A DNA stretch of 54,654 nt from Intrasporangium chromatireducens Q5-1 (GTDB taxonomy: Bacteria; Actinomycetota; Actinomycetes; Actinomycetales; Dermatophilaceae), in contig NZ_AWQS01000007.1 of assembly GCF_000576575.1 (NCBI RefSeq), positions 1 to 54,654 of the forward strand. The letters run 5' to 3'. Below are positions 17,856 to 25,334 of this stretch, piece after piece. Position numbers and translations under genes: made by a program. The notes beneath the pieces are model-generated. The model did no database searches, had not been told where the DNA came from, and saw nothing but the letters and a program-made list of their open reading frames with translations. Positions within the stretch are counted from its first letter, which is position 1, and every line of letters begins with the position of its first letter.

Positions 17856-17897
17856 TCGAGGTAATAGCCGGACGCCGGTGGCGGCCCAATACCTCGA
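17856..17897. repeat. 42-bp palindromic element, copy B2
   Basis: Imperfect copy, best aligned in reverse orientation with B1: outer arms TCGAGGTA/TACCTCGA and a CACCGG-type centre. It lies between the divergent toxin and NYN genes. It could have been recruited as the toxin-antitoxin operator, but the match to the gene-end copies argues for a dispersed element. Confidence 0.6.
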
Positions 17898-17921
17898 ACC
17901 AGCGGAGGAGTGCGGCAGAGT

Positions 17922-18797
17922 GTGCCCATGCCCGCAACACCGCAGTGGAACGACTCCAGCAACGCGCAGCTCGCCGTCCTCATCGACGCCGACAACGCCG
18001 ACCCCTCCATCGTCGAGGGTCTCCTGGCCGAGGTGAGCCGCTTCGGGGTCGCCAGCGTCAAGCGGATCTACGGCGACTGGACCCGGCCGAACCTCGGCAA
18101 GTGGAAGGAGACGCTGCTCGACTACTCGATCCAGCCGATCCAGCAGTTCGCCTACACCTCGGGCAAGAACGCCACCGACAGCGCGATGATCATCGACGCA
18201 ATGGACCTGCTCTACACCGACACCTTCGACGGCTTCTGCATCGTCTCGAGTGACAGCGACTTCACCCGGCTTGCCTCCCGCATCAGGGAGTCGGGCAAGC
18301 GGGTCATCGGCTTCGGCGAGGAGAAGACCCCGCGCCCCTTCGTCATCGCCTGCGACCAGTTCATCTACACCGAGATCTTCAAGGACAAGGGCGCCGACGT
18401 CGCGACCCCCAGTCGAGAACAACAGTCCAGCGAGCAGCTACGGGGCAACACCAAGTTGGTCAACCTCTTCCGCGCGGCGATCGACGCGGCCTCCGGCGAG
18501 GACGGCTGGGCACACCTCAGCGTCGTCGGCGGGCTCATCCAGAAGCAGGCGCCCGACTTCGACTCCCGGCGCTACGGCTACCAGAAGCTGAGCGACCTCG
18601 CCGAGGCGATCGGCCTGTTCACCGTCGTCCGTAACGGCGGCCCGGTTGTCATTTCCGACCACAAGCCCAAGTCAGGCAGCCATCAGACTGCGAAGGCCAA
18701 GCCCTCCGCATCGAAGACAGTCGCCAAGAGCGGAGCCGTCAAGAAGGCAGTCGCGAAGAAGCCGACCGTGAAGAAGGCCCCGAAACCGCTCGGCTGA
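17922..18797 (+). CDS. NYN (PIN-like) plus OST-HTH domain protein
   Basis: Predicted RNA-processing protein of the LabA/DUF88 type. The NYN nuclease fold covers about residues 15-150, with the acidic set LIDADNAD, NATDSAMIIDAMD and VSSDSDFTRLA that would bind metal. An OST-HTH/LOTUS domain, likely RNA binding, follows at about 170-245. The C-terminus (about 250-291) is a Lys/Ala/Pro-rich basic tail with repeated KKAVAKKPTVKK-like units. GTG at 17922 has GGAGGAG 11 bases upstream; the ATG at 17928 is the alternative. The terminator at 18816 follows. Substrate unknown. Confidence 0.82.
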   Translation: MPMPATPQWNDSSNAQLAVLIDADNADPSIVEGLLAEVSRFGVASVKRIYGDWTRPNLGKWKETLLDYSIQPIQQFAYTSGKNATDSAMIIDAMDLLYTDTFDGFCIVSSDSDFTRLASRIRESGKRVIGFGEEKTPRPFVIACDQFIYTEIFKDKGADVATPSREQQSSEQLRGNTKLVNLFRAAIDAASGEDGWAHLSVVGGLIQKQAPDFDSRRYGYQKLSDLAEAIGLFTVVRNGGPVVISDHKPKSGSHQTAKAKPSASKTVAKSGAVKKAVAKKPTVKKAPKPLG

Positions 18798-18815
18798 GGA
18801 CAACCGCAGACGTAT

Positions 18816-18849
18816 GCCGCCCACCTCCGAGCGCTCGGAGGTGGGCGGC
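18816..18849. terminator. Perfect 34-bp palindrome, bidirectional terminator
   Basis: Fully self-complementary over 34 bases (17 + 17), forming a stem of about 15 bp with a four-base loop. It sits between the convergent NYN gene and the repetitive secreted-protein gene. The sequence directly before and including its edge is GTATGCCGCC, one mismatch from the abundant 10-mer. Confidence 0.75.
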
Positions 18850-18869
18850 CTACGTGGCGGGCTGTGCGG

Positions 18870-19385
18870 TCAGCGGCCGCTGTGGCCGCGCTCGCTCTTC
18901 TCGTGCTTGCCCTGCTTGGCGCCCTTGGCCTTGTGCTCACCGGCGCGGTGGTCGACGTTGCCGCCGCCACGGACGTCAGCGTGGCTGTCGTCCTGGCCAC
19001 GGCCGTCGTTGTGGTTCGCGATGGCCCGGGGGTTGGGCGTGAAGGCGGGCTTGGGCGACTCCGTCTCGGTCTCGGTCGGCTCGGCCGTCTCGGTCGGCTC
19101 GGCCGTCTCGGTCGGCTCGGCCGTCTCGGTCGGCTCCGCGGCCTCGGTCTCCGCCGGCTCCGCGGTCTCGGTCTCCGTCGGCTCCGCCGTCTCGGTCTCG
19201 GTCGGCTCAGTCGTGGTCGTCTCCGTGCTCGTCGGCTCCGACTGGTCGGCCGGTGCAACGATCGGGGACGGCGAGGGGGTGTCGTCGGCGGAGGCCAGGG
19301 CGCCGCCCAGCGTGGCAAGTGCTGCGACGCTGCCGGCAGCGACCGCGGTGCGCAGCGCGCTCCTGCGAATGCGGATGGTCTTCAC
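18870..19385 (-). CDS. Secreted protein with Glu-Thr-Ala-Glu-Pro-Thr repeats
   Basis: 171-aa exported protein with no recognised domain. A basic start and hydrophobic segment (about 1-33, ending in ALASA) form a Sec signal. The middle (about 50-112) is an almost perfect ET-AEPT repeat of roughly a dozen units, coded by 12- and 18-bp tandem repeats. The tail (about 120-171) is His/Asp/Lys-rich and hydrophilic (NHNDGRGQDDSHADVRGGGN). No LPXTG-type anchor is seen, so it is probably released or loosely held. Start is GTG at 19385 with GGAAGAG upstream. A spacer-like or cation-binding wall protein is conceivable. Repeat number is likely to vary between strains. Confidence 0.7.
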   Translation of the reverse strand: MKTIRIRRSALRTAVAAGSVAALATLGGALASADDTPSPSPIVAPADQSEPTSTETTTTEPTETETAEPTETETAEPAETEAAEPTETAEPTETAEPTETAEPTETETESPKPAFTPNPRAIANHNDGRGQDDSHADVRGGGNVDHRAGEHKAKGAKQGKHEKSERGHSGR

Positions 19386-19561
19386 GATTTCTCTTCCTTT
19401 GGTCGGACTGGTTCTCTGCTGGCCCGAGAAGGTTCGCTTCGTGACCGCTACAAACGATATCGCCCGGATGTCCCGTTTGTCCCCTCGACTGGCCTCGTTT
19501 GAGGTACTGCGGCACTCACCGCCCGGATTACCTCATCCCCGAGGGAGGGAGGGCGCGGGGG

Positions 19562-20692
19562 TCAGGCGTCCTGGCCGGCCGTGAGCCGGACCGCTTCCTC
19601 GACGACGTCAACCAGCCGGCCGGTGCCCTCCATGGTCCGCCGCTGCCGGGAGGCGCCGGCCCCCCGGGTCCAGAGCCGCTCCGCGCCCCGGTCGACGACG
19701 AGCCGGTCACCGCACTCGTCGAGGGCCGCTGCGACATACGACACGAGCGACGCGACGACGTCCCGAGCGGGCGCCCGCCGCATCGTCAGGGGGTCGATGA
19801 GGTCACCGTCAACGCCATACCTTGCGGCCTGCCACGTCGCCACCCGCAGCAGGGACGTCGGCACGTCAGGCGCCGGCTCGCCGCGCCGCCAGTCCCGGGC
19901 GGCACTCTCCACGAGGCCGCGGCACAAGGCGGCGACGAACACCGTGTCGGCGACGTCGAGGCACACGTCCGCCGACCGGATCTCGACCGTGGGATAGCGG
20001 GCCGACAGCCGCATGTCCCAATAGATCATTCCCTCGTCGAGCAGCGCCCCGCTGTCGAGCATGATCGACACGAGCCGGTGGTACGCCGCGGCGCTGCCGA
20101 ACCGCTCGGGCGGCCCGAACGACGGCCAGAGGGTCAGGGCCTGGGTGCGATAGCTGGCATAGCCGGTGTCCTCGCCCTGCCAATAGGGCGAGTTCGCGCT
20201 GACGGCGAGGAGGACGGGCAGCCACACCCGCACCCGGTCCATCACCGCGACGCCCTCCTCATCCGACTCGACGTTGACGTGGACGTGGCACGCGCAGGTG
20301 AGGTGCTGCCGGGCGGTAAGCCCCAGCAGGTCACGGATCTCCTGATACCGCGGAGAGGGCACGGACCGCGGCGCGAACGCCATCGGCGACGTCCCGAGGG
20401 CGACGAGCCCGGCACCGACCGACTCGGCCAGCTCGATGGCGAGACCGCGCCAGTGCCGCAGCTCGGCATCGAGATCGGCGAGGTCGACGACCGGGGACGT
20501 GTGGATCTCGAGCTGCTGTTGCTGGAACTCCCCCTCGACGGCGCCCCGCGGCACGATCCCGACCTTCGCGGCCGGGTCCTGCCCGAGCGACTGGGTCGCC
20601 TTCGCGAGGACGGCCCCGGAGACCGACAGCGGCCGGCCCGTGCCGAGGTCGACGAGGATCATCTCCTCCTCGACCCCCACGGTCCGCGTCAT
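19562..20692 (-). CDS. YbdK-type carboxylate-amine ligase (GCS2 family)
   Basis: 376-aa enzyme of the glutamate-cysteine ligase 2 family. The N-terminal VGVEEEMILVD signature carries the Glu residues that bind metal-ATP, followed by EGEFQQQQLEIHTSP and the CACHVHVNVES region typical of YbdK. YbdK proteins have weak gamma-glutamylcysteine ligase activity in vitro, and the physiological substrate is unclear; in actinobacteria a role in a thiol or ergothioneine-type pathway is possible but no such genes lie nearby. The start ATG at 20692 precedes the signature by five codons. It is 27 bases downstream of the SDR gene on the same strand, so co-expression is likely. Confidence 0.85.
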   Translation of the reverse strand: MTRTVGVEEEMILVDLGTGRPLSVSGAVLAKATQSLGQDPAAKVGIVPRGAVEGEFQQQQLEIHTSPVVDLADLDAELRHWRGLAIELAESVGAGLVALGTSPMAFAPRSVPSPRYQEIRDLLGLTARQHLTCACHVHVNVESDEEGVAVMDRVRVWLPVLLAVSANSPYWQGEDTGYASYRTQALTLWPSFGPPERFGSAAAYHRLVSIMLDSGALLDEGMIYWDMRLSARYPTVEIRSADVCLDVADTVFVAALCRGLVESAARDWRRGEPAPDVPTSLLRVATWQAARYGVDGDLIDPLTMRRAPARDVVASLVSYVAAALDECGDRLVVDRGAERLWTRGAGASRQRRTMEGTGRLVDVVEEAVRLTAGQDA

Positions 20693-20719
20693 GCACCAAC
20701 GGTAGTGGCGCCAAGCGGG

Positions 20720-21622
20720 CTAGAAGACGGATTCGCCACCTGTCACACCGAGGACCGTCCCGGACACATAGCTCGCGTCGGACGGCGACGCGAGGAAGAC
20801 GTAGGCGGGAGCCACCTCGGCCGGCTGGCCGGCGCGACCGAGCGGGGTGTTCGCCCCGAACGTCTCGATCTTCTCCTCCGGACGGGTGGCCGGCTGCAGC
20901 GGCGTCCAGATCGGCCCGGGGGCGACGGCGTTGACGCGAATCCCTTTCGGCCCCAGCTCCTTTGCCAGGTTGACCGTGAAGTTCGTCAGTGCCGCCTTGG
21001 TCGCGGCATAGTCGAGCAGCGTCGGTGAAGGCTCGTAGGCCTGCACCGAGGTGGTGTTGATGATGGCGCCGCCGGACTGCATGTTCTCGACCGCCGCCTG
21101 GGTCACGTAGAAGGTACCGTGCAGGTTGGTCCGGAAGACCCGCTCGACGTGCTCCGCGGCCATGTGCGCGATGCCGGGCTCGCTCTTGTCCCAGTGGAAG
21201 CCGGCGTTGTTGACGAGGATGTCGAGACCGCCGAGCTGCTCGACCGCCTCGGCGACGATCTGCTCGCACGTCGCGCGGTCGCGGATGTCGCCGGGCACCT
21301 TGACGCCCTTGCGGCCGGCCCTCTCGATCCAGTCGATCGTGTCGCTGGCGTCGGACTCCTCGGGCTCGAGGTAGTTGATCGCGACGTCGGCCCCCTCACG
21401 CGCGAAGGCGATGGCGACGGCTCGCCCGATGCCGGAGTCGCCGCCGGTGATGAGCGCCTTCATCCCCGTGAGCCGGCCGTGCCCCTGATAGGTCTCCTCG
21501 CCATGGTCGGGGACCGGGTCCATCACCTGGAACGAGCCCGGCGGCTCCTGGGTCTGGGCGGGGAAGCCGCCCTTGTCGTCCTTGCGCACCATCGACTGGG
21601 CGCGCTGCGCGATGTCGGCCAT
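20720..21622 (-). CDS. Stress-type short-chain dehydrogenase
   Basis: 300-aa NAD(P)-dependent oxidoreductase of the YghA/YdaD (general stress protein 39) subgroup, recognised by the 50-residue N-terminal extension with PPGSFQVMDPVPDHGE before the Rossmann fold. Cofactor motif TGGDSGIG (59-66), NNAG (about 138-141), catalytic Ser192, Tyr205 and Lys209 (YAATK) are intact. The ATG at 21622 has a near-perfect AAGGAGG upstream, predicting strong translation; the upstream in-frame extension to 21772 lacks this. The divergent neighbour encodes a SigB-like sigma factor, so this is a likely member of its regulon. Substrate unknown. Confidence 0.88.
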   Translation of the reverse strand: MADIAQRAQSMVRKDDKGGFPAQTQEPPGSFQVMDPVPDHGEETYQGHGRLTGMKALITGGDSGIGRAVAIAFAREGADVAINYLEPEESDASDTIDWIERAGRKGVKVPGDIRDRATCEQIVAEAVEQLGGLDILVNNAGFHWDKSEPGIAHMAAEHVERVFRTNLHGTFYVTQAAVENMQSGGAIINTTSVQAYEPSPTLLDYAATKAALTNFTVNLAKELGPKGIRVNAVAPGPIWTPLQPATRPEEKIETFGANTPLGRAGQPAEVAPAYVFLASPSDASYVSGTVLGVTGGESVF

Positions 21623-21697
21623 GGTCGACCTACCTCCTTGGCTGGGTTGCGCTCGGGACGTACCCATGAGGTCGGCGCCGTCACCACCACCCACGAG

Positions 21698-21761
21698 GTA
21701 TGCCGCTGAGCCCGCCCGCGCGGAAGGTGACCTTCCGCTGAACGCCGGCTGAGCGGCATAC
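21698..21761. promoter_or_regulatory. Nested palindrome with two inverted 10-mers
   Basis: GTATGCCGCT at 21698-21707 and its exact complement AGCGGCATAC at 21752-21761 form the outer arms. Inside sits an independent 19-bp palindrome (21720-21738, arms GCGGAAGGT and ACCTTCCGC). The whole lies 75-140 bases upstream of the SDR start and 175 bases before the sigma gene, so an operator role for either gene is plausible. Confidence 0.5.
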
Positions 21762-21780
21762 AGATGACGCACGTCACAGT

Positions 21781-21804
21781 GTTAACACTTCGCTGCAGGG
21801 GTAG
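21781..21804 (+). promoter_or_regulatory. Possible SigB-type promoter for the sigma gene
   Basis: GTTA, 14 bases, GGGTAG resembles the GTTT-N14-16-GGGTAT/C pattern of SigB/SigF-class promoters in actinobacteria, 134 bases before the sigma start. One mismatch in each box. It would imply autoactivation. Confidence 0.3.
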
Positions 21805-21937
21805 TCACGAGCCGTCTCCTTTCGCATGCCGGGTTGCACTTGGTCGTAACTCGTGGCACGGTCGAAGGACCGAGACCGGGTCAAACCACGCGCCCGCTCA
21901 GTTTCACCGCACTATGCAATGAACGGAGCCCAGCGCG

Positions 21938-22882
21938 ATGTCTTCTGCGACTTCAACCTTCGCCCGTACCACCTCGAAGCTCTCCACCGCCCGCACCGAC
22001 CGTAACGACCGTGACCAGCGCACGGAGGCGTGCTTCGAGAAGATGCAAGATGCGACTCCCGCCGAGCGGGAGGCCCTCGAGAGCGAGATCATCAGCCTCA
22101 ACATCGACTTCGCGGACCGGATTTCACTGCGGTTCCAGCGGCGTGGCGTCGATCGTGAGGATCTCGTCCAGATCGGGCGCGCTGCCCTCGTGGCAGCGAT
22201 GCGCCGTTACCGTCCCGGCTCCGGCCGGAACTTCACGTCCTTCGCGGGTCCGACGATCCGCGGCGAGCTCAAGCACTACTTCCGGGATGCGACGTGGTCC
22301 GTCCGCCCGCCCCGGAGGCTGCAGGAGCTGCGCGCCGACGTCCGTGAGAGCCGGGAACGGCTCGAGCAGGACCTCGGCAGGACCGTCACCCACGCCGACG
22401 TCGCGGCCGACCTCGACCTGCCGGAGACGGCAGTGCGCGAGTGCGTCTGCGCGGAGGCGGCCTACCACTCCCGTTCGCTCGACGCACCGACGCGTGACGC
22501 CGAGGCGGGGTCCGCTCCCCTCTCCGACATGATCGCCGCCGACGGGGACGAGTTCGCCCGCATTGACGACATGCTCAGCGTGCAGTCGGCCATGGCCCAC
22601 CTCGACGACCGCGAGCGCCAGATCCTCTGGTGGCGCTACGTCGAAGGCTGCACCCAGGCCGAGATCGGCGAGCGGCTCGGCGTGAGCCAGATGCAGGTCT
22701 CCCGCCTGCACCGGGCGATCCTCGAGCGGTTGCGCGAGCATCTCGAGCACGAGCCGGAGGCCGCTCCGAAGCCGGCCACCACTCCCCGCCGGCGCCGCAG
22801 TGGCGTCCGTCGGGCGAAGGCCGCCTCGCTGCTGCGCGGCGAGCACCGGCTGAATGCACAGCCGAGGCTGCGCGCAGTCTGA
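21938..22882 (+). CDS. SigB/SigF/SigG-type alternative sigma factor
   Basis: 314-aa sigma-70 family factor. Region 2 (about 45-115) contains FADRISLRFQRRGVDREDLVQIG and FTSFAGPTIRGELKHYFRDATWSVRPPRRLQEL, the hallmark of the SigB/F/G group. Region 3 lies at about 118-165 and region 4 helix-turn-helix at about 215-265 (QAEIGERLGVSQMQVSRLHRAI). An extra basic, Pro/Arg-rich C-terminal tail of about 45 residues is unusual. No anti-sigma or anti-anti-sigma gene adjoins it, unlike many members. It is divergent from the stress-type SDR. The ATG at 21938 has ACGGAG upstream. Confidence 0.9.
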   Translation: MSSATSTFARTTSKLSTARTDRNDRDQRTEACFEKMQDATPAEREALESEIISLNIDFADRISLRFQRRGVDREDLVQIGRAALVAAMRRYRPGSGRNFTSFAGPTIRGELKHYFRDATWSVRPPRRLQELRADVRESRERLEQDLGRTVTHADVAADLDLPETAVRECVCAEAAYHSRSLDAPTRDAEAGSAPLSDMIAADGDEFARIDDMLSVQSAMAHLDDRERQILWWRYVEGCTQAEIGERLGVSQMQVSRLHRAILERLREHLEHEPEAAPKPATTPRRRRSGVRRAKAASLLRGEHRLNAQPRLRAV

Positions 22883-22901
22883 CCCTCAGCGGGAACCACG
22901 A

Positions 22902-22932
22902 TGGTGGCGTGCGCGAATTGCGCACGCCACCA
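22902..22932. terminator. Bidirectional terminator hairpin
   Basis: Perfect 13-bp stem (22902-22914 with 22920-22932) and GAATT loop, between the convergent sigma and membrane-protein genes. On the plus strand CCGTCTTT follows. Confidence 0.75.
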
Positions 22933-22950
22933 CCGTCTTTGGTGCTCGGG

Positions 22951-24387
22951 TCAGGTCCGGCTTCCGGCCGCAGGTGCACGAAGCAGGAGGTAGTCGTCGC
23001 CCGCCGCGACCCGCTGCCACTTCGACAGCCTGAGCACCTCTACGGCTGCTGAGTCCTTGCCGAAGAGGGCGTAGCGGCACCCGGTCTCGTCCACGTACTG
23101 CTGCCACCCCGGCTGGCCCTGCAGGAGCTTGCCGTAGCCCTCGATGTGATCAGTCGAGTAGATCTCGGCCCGAGGGTCGATCGTCACGCGGACGTTGGGG
23201 TGTTTGTAGATGAGCCACCCACCGTCGGCCCAGTCGTTGCACACGATCGTTCCGCTCGGCAGCGCCGCCAGCTGGGGGTCAAGGGCGTTGGGCCCCGTTC
23301 CCGGCAGCCGTAGTGCCGGGACCATGAGCGTCATGGCGAGCACGAGCACGCCCGGAACAGCAAAGAGCGCAAGGCGCTCCCGCCGATTCACCGGTTCTCG
23401 GGACATTCCCGTCAGCTCCTGGAGGGCTACAGATGCGAGAGGTGCCAGCATGGCCCCAGCAACAGCGATCGTGCGGCCGTACCGGAACATCAGGAAGGTG
23501 GCCGCGAGCGCGAGTAGGACGGTGGTCCACCGCCGCCCGACTCGGGTGCGGCCCGCGCTCAGCACAACGAGGCAGACCAGGACGAGTGCGGCGATGAAGG
23601 GGGGATAGCTGGTCTCGACCGGCTGCCACTCCTGGATGTACCCGGTGACCTCGTTGACCTGGAACGGGGAGACGAGGATCGCCCAGCCGGCTGGCGTGAG
23701 CGCAGCGGCTGCCAGAGACCCGATGGGTATGAGCAGGAGTCGAACGAGCCTCGTCGCCGATCTGGGGCGCTCCAGCGCCATGCCCAGGATCACGAGCAGC
23801 GCCACTCCCGGGCCGAGGAACCACATCCCGTGGCTGCAGGCCCACAGCCAGTTCAGGGGGACGAGCCACCAGCGTGCCCGCCGGTCGTCGGCAGTCCGGA
23901 GCCACGCGTCCACGGTGAGCGCCATGAACAGGAAGGTCAGGACCTGCGGTCGGGGCGACAGGCTGCCGATCGTCGCGCAGAGGGCCAAGGCCGTGATGAC
24001 GACCGCGACGAGCGAAGAGCCCCGGCGCCGGCAGGAAACCCAGATCGCTCCAACCAAGAGGATCAGGACGAGATCGTAGAGCCACACCACAGCGCCCAAC
24101 CCGCCCAGTCGGTCCGCCCAGCTCATGAGCACTTCCGGGAGCCACTGGTTCAGCACCCAAGGCTTCGTGGCAGAGGCGCCGAAGGGGTCCGGCCCCACGA
24201 AGTTCCCGTGGGCCAGCACGTAGTCCCCGGTGCTGATGTGCCAGAACGTGTCCGGGTCCACGACGGGACCTGTCATCCGGACGAGGAGGAGCCCGATGGC
24301 GCTGCCGGCGAGCCAGGGGACGACCCTGCGGGGCAACGTGAGCCGGGGTTCGGCAGTGCCCCGCGTCGGAGAGAGAGTTGCGGTCAT
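22951..24387 (-). CDS. Polytopic GT-C-like membrane protein
   Basis: 478-aa protein with about ten hydrophobic segments and a soluble C-terminal domain (about 385-478). The first periplasmic loop has DPDTFWHISTGDYVLAHG, an acidic motif in the place where GT-C lipid-linked glycosyltransferases carry catalytic Asp, and the C-terminal NDWADGGWLIY is distinctive. It resembles the 34401-35774 product in the first loop and membrane layout, so the two are probably paralogues. It is the last gene of the second Tad operon, 18 bases after tadC, suggesting a role in pilus or surface glycan assembly. Enzyme activity is unproven. Confidence 0.7.
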   Translation of the reverse strand: MTATLSPTRGTAEPRLTLPRRVVPWLAGSAIGLLLVRMTGPVVDPDTFWHISTGDYVLAHGNFVGPDPFGASATKPWVLNQWLPEVLMSWADRLGGLGAVVWLYDLVLILLVGAIWVSCRRRGSSLVAVVITALALCATIGSLSPRPQVLTFLFMALTVDAWLRTADDRRARWWLVPLNWLWACSHGMWFLGPGVALLVILGMALERPRSATRLVRLLLIPIGSLAAAALTPAGWAILVSPFQVNEVTGYIQEWQPVETSYPPFIAALVLVCLVVLSAGRTRVGRRWTTVLLALAATFLMFRYGRTIAVAGAMLAPLASVALQELTGMSREPVNRRERLALFAVPGVLVLAMTLMVPALRLPGTGPNALDPQLAALPSGTIVCNDWADGGWLIYKHPNVRVTIDPRAEIYSTDHIEGYGKLLQGQPGWQQYVDETGCRYALFGKDSAAVEVLRLSKWQRVAAGDDYLLLRAPAAGSRT

Positions 24388-24405
24388 GGGATGAGCAACA
24401 GCGCC

Positions 24406-25332
24406 CTAGAGGCCGCCGCTGAACAGCGTGTCCATCATGCGGATCGCACCTGGCCCGATGATGACGATGAAGAGCGCCGGAAAAATGCAGAGCAGCATCG
24501 GGAAGAGGATCTTGACGGTGACCTTCTGGGCCTTCTCCTCCGCCCTCTGGCGGCGCGTCAGCCGCATGACGCTCGTCTGCTCCCGAAGGACGGCGGCGAT
24601 CGGCAGGCCGAGGCGGTCGGCCTGGACGATTGCGGAGACGAAGTTCTTGATGTCCGGCAGCGTCACTCGATCGCCCAGCGCCGCGAAGGCCTCGCCCCGG
24701 GACTTGCCGATCTGGATCTCCGAGATCACGCGCGCGAACTCCCCCGCAATGGGGCCCTCGGCGTTCTTGGCGACCCGCATGAGGGCCGAGTCGAAGCCCT
24801 GGCCCGCCTCGACGCAAATGGTGAGCATGTCGAGGGCCTCGGCCAACCCCTTAGCCACGACTTCCTGCCGCTTCAACGCTAGGTTGTAGATGAGGAGGTC
24901 CGGCAGATAGAAGAAGCCCGCGGCAAGCCCAACGGAGACGACGATGCCCGCGAGGGTGAGGCCGCCACCGTAGAGGAAACCGAGGACGGCGCCGATGATG
25001 AGCGCGGTCCCCTTGACACCCATGATCCGTTCCACGGTCCACGGGGAGGGATTACCGGCTCTGTCGAGACTCCTCGTGAGGCGCTCCGTGGTCCCACTCG
25101 GGGAAAGGGCCAGCGCCAGGGCCCGAGTGCGCTCGAAGAGGGGTGTGACGAGGCGGTCCTTCGTGGCAAGCTCGGTCTTGAGGGCCGTGCGCTGGCTCAC
25201 CGACCCTTCAATTAGGGCCAGGGACTTCGCCACCCCGGTCGGGCCCCCCGAGGTCACACCGAGGGCGAGGCTGAGAGCCAGAGCGAAGATCCCCAGTGCC
25301 AGCAGGCCCACTCCGATGTACAAGGTGATCAC
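24406..25332 (-). CDS. tadC: TadC pilus assembly membrane protein
   Basis: 308-aa inner-membrane platform protein with a T2SF domain at about 165-290 (EALDMLTICVEAGQGFDSALMRVA and FVSAIVQADRLGLPIAAVLREQ). Membrane segments lie at about 3-25, 105-145 and 275-300. Full-length family size, unlike the shorter TadC of the first locus. The GTG at 25332 begins two bases from the VWA-TadB stop. It is predicted to dimerise with the TadB portion of the preceding gene product and engage TadA. Confidence 0.92.
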   Translation of the reverse strand: MITLYIGVGLLALGIFALALSLALGVTSGGPTGVAKSLALIEGSVSQRTALKTELATKDRLVTPLFERTRALALALSPSGTTERLTRSLDRAGNPSPWTVERIMGVKGTALIIGAVLGFLYGGGLTLAGIVVSVGLAAGFFYLPDLLIYNLALKRQEVVAKGLAEALDMLTICVEAGQGFDSALMRVAKNAEGPIAGEFARVISEIQIGKSRGEAFAALGDRVTLPDIKNFVSAIVQADRLGLPIAAVLREQTSVMRLTRRQRAEEKAQKVTVKILFPMLLCIFPALFIVIIGPGAIRMMDTLFSGGL

Positions 25333-25334
25333 GA

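Noticed and set aside
19499-19540. Further copy of the 42-bp element (GAGGTA...TACCTC)
   Set aside because: Only six-base arms match, the spacing is wrong for a 42-bp unit and the centre is only loosely similar to subfamily B; may be a decayed copy but not supportable.
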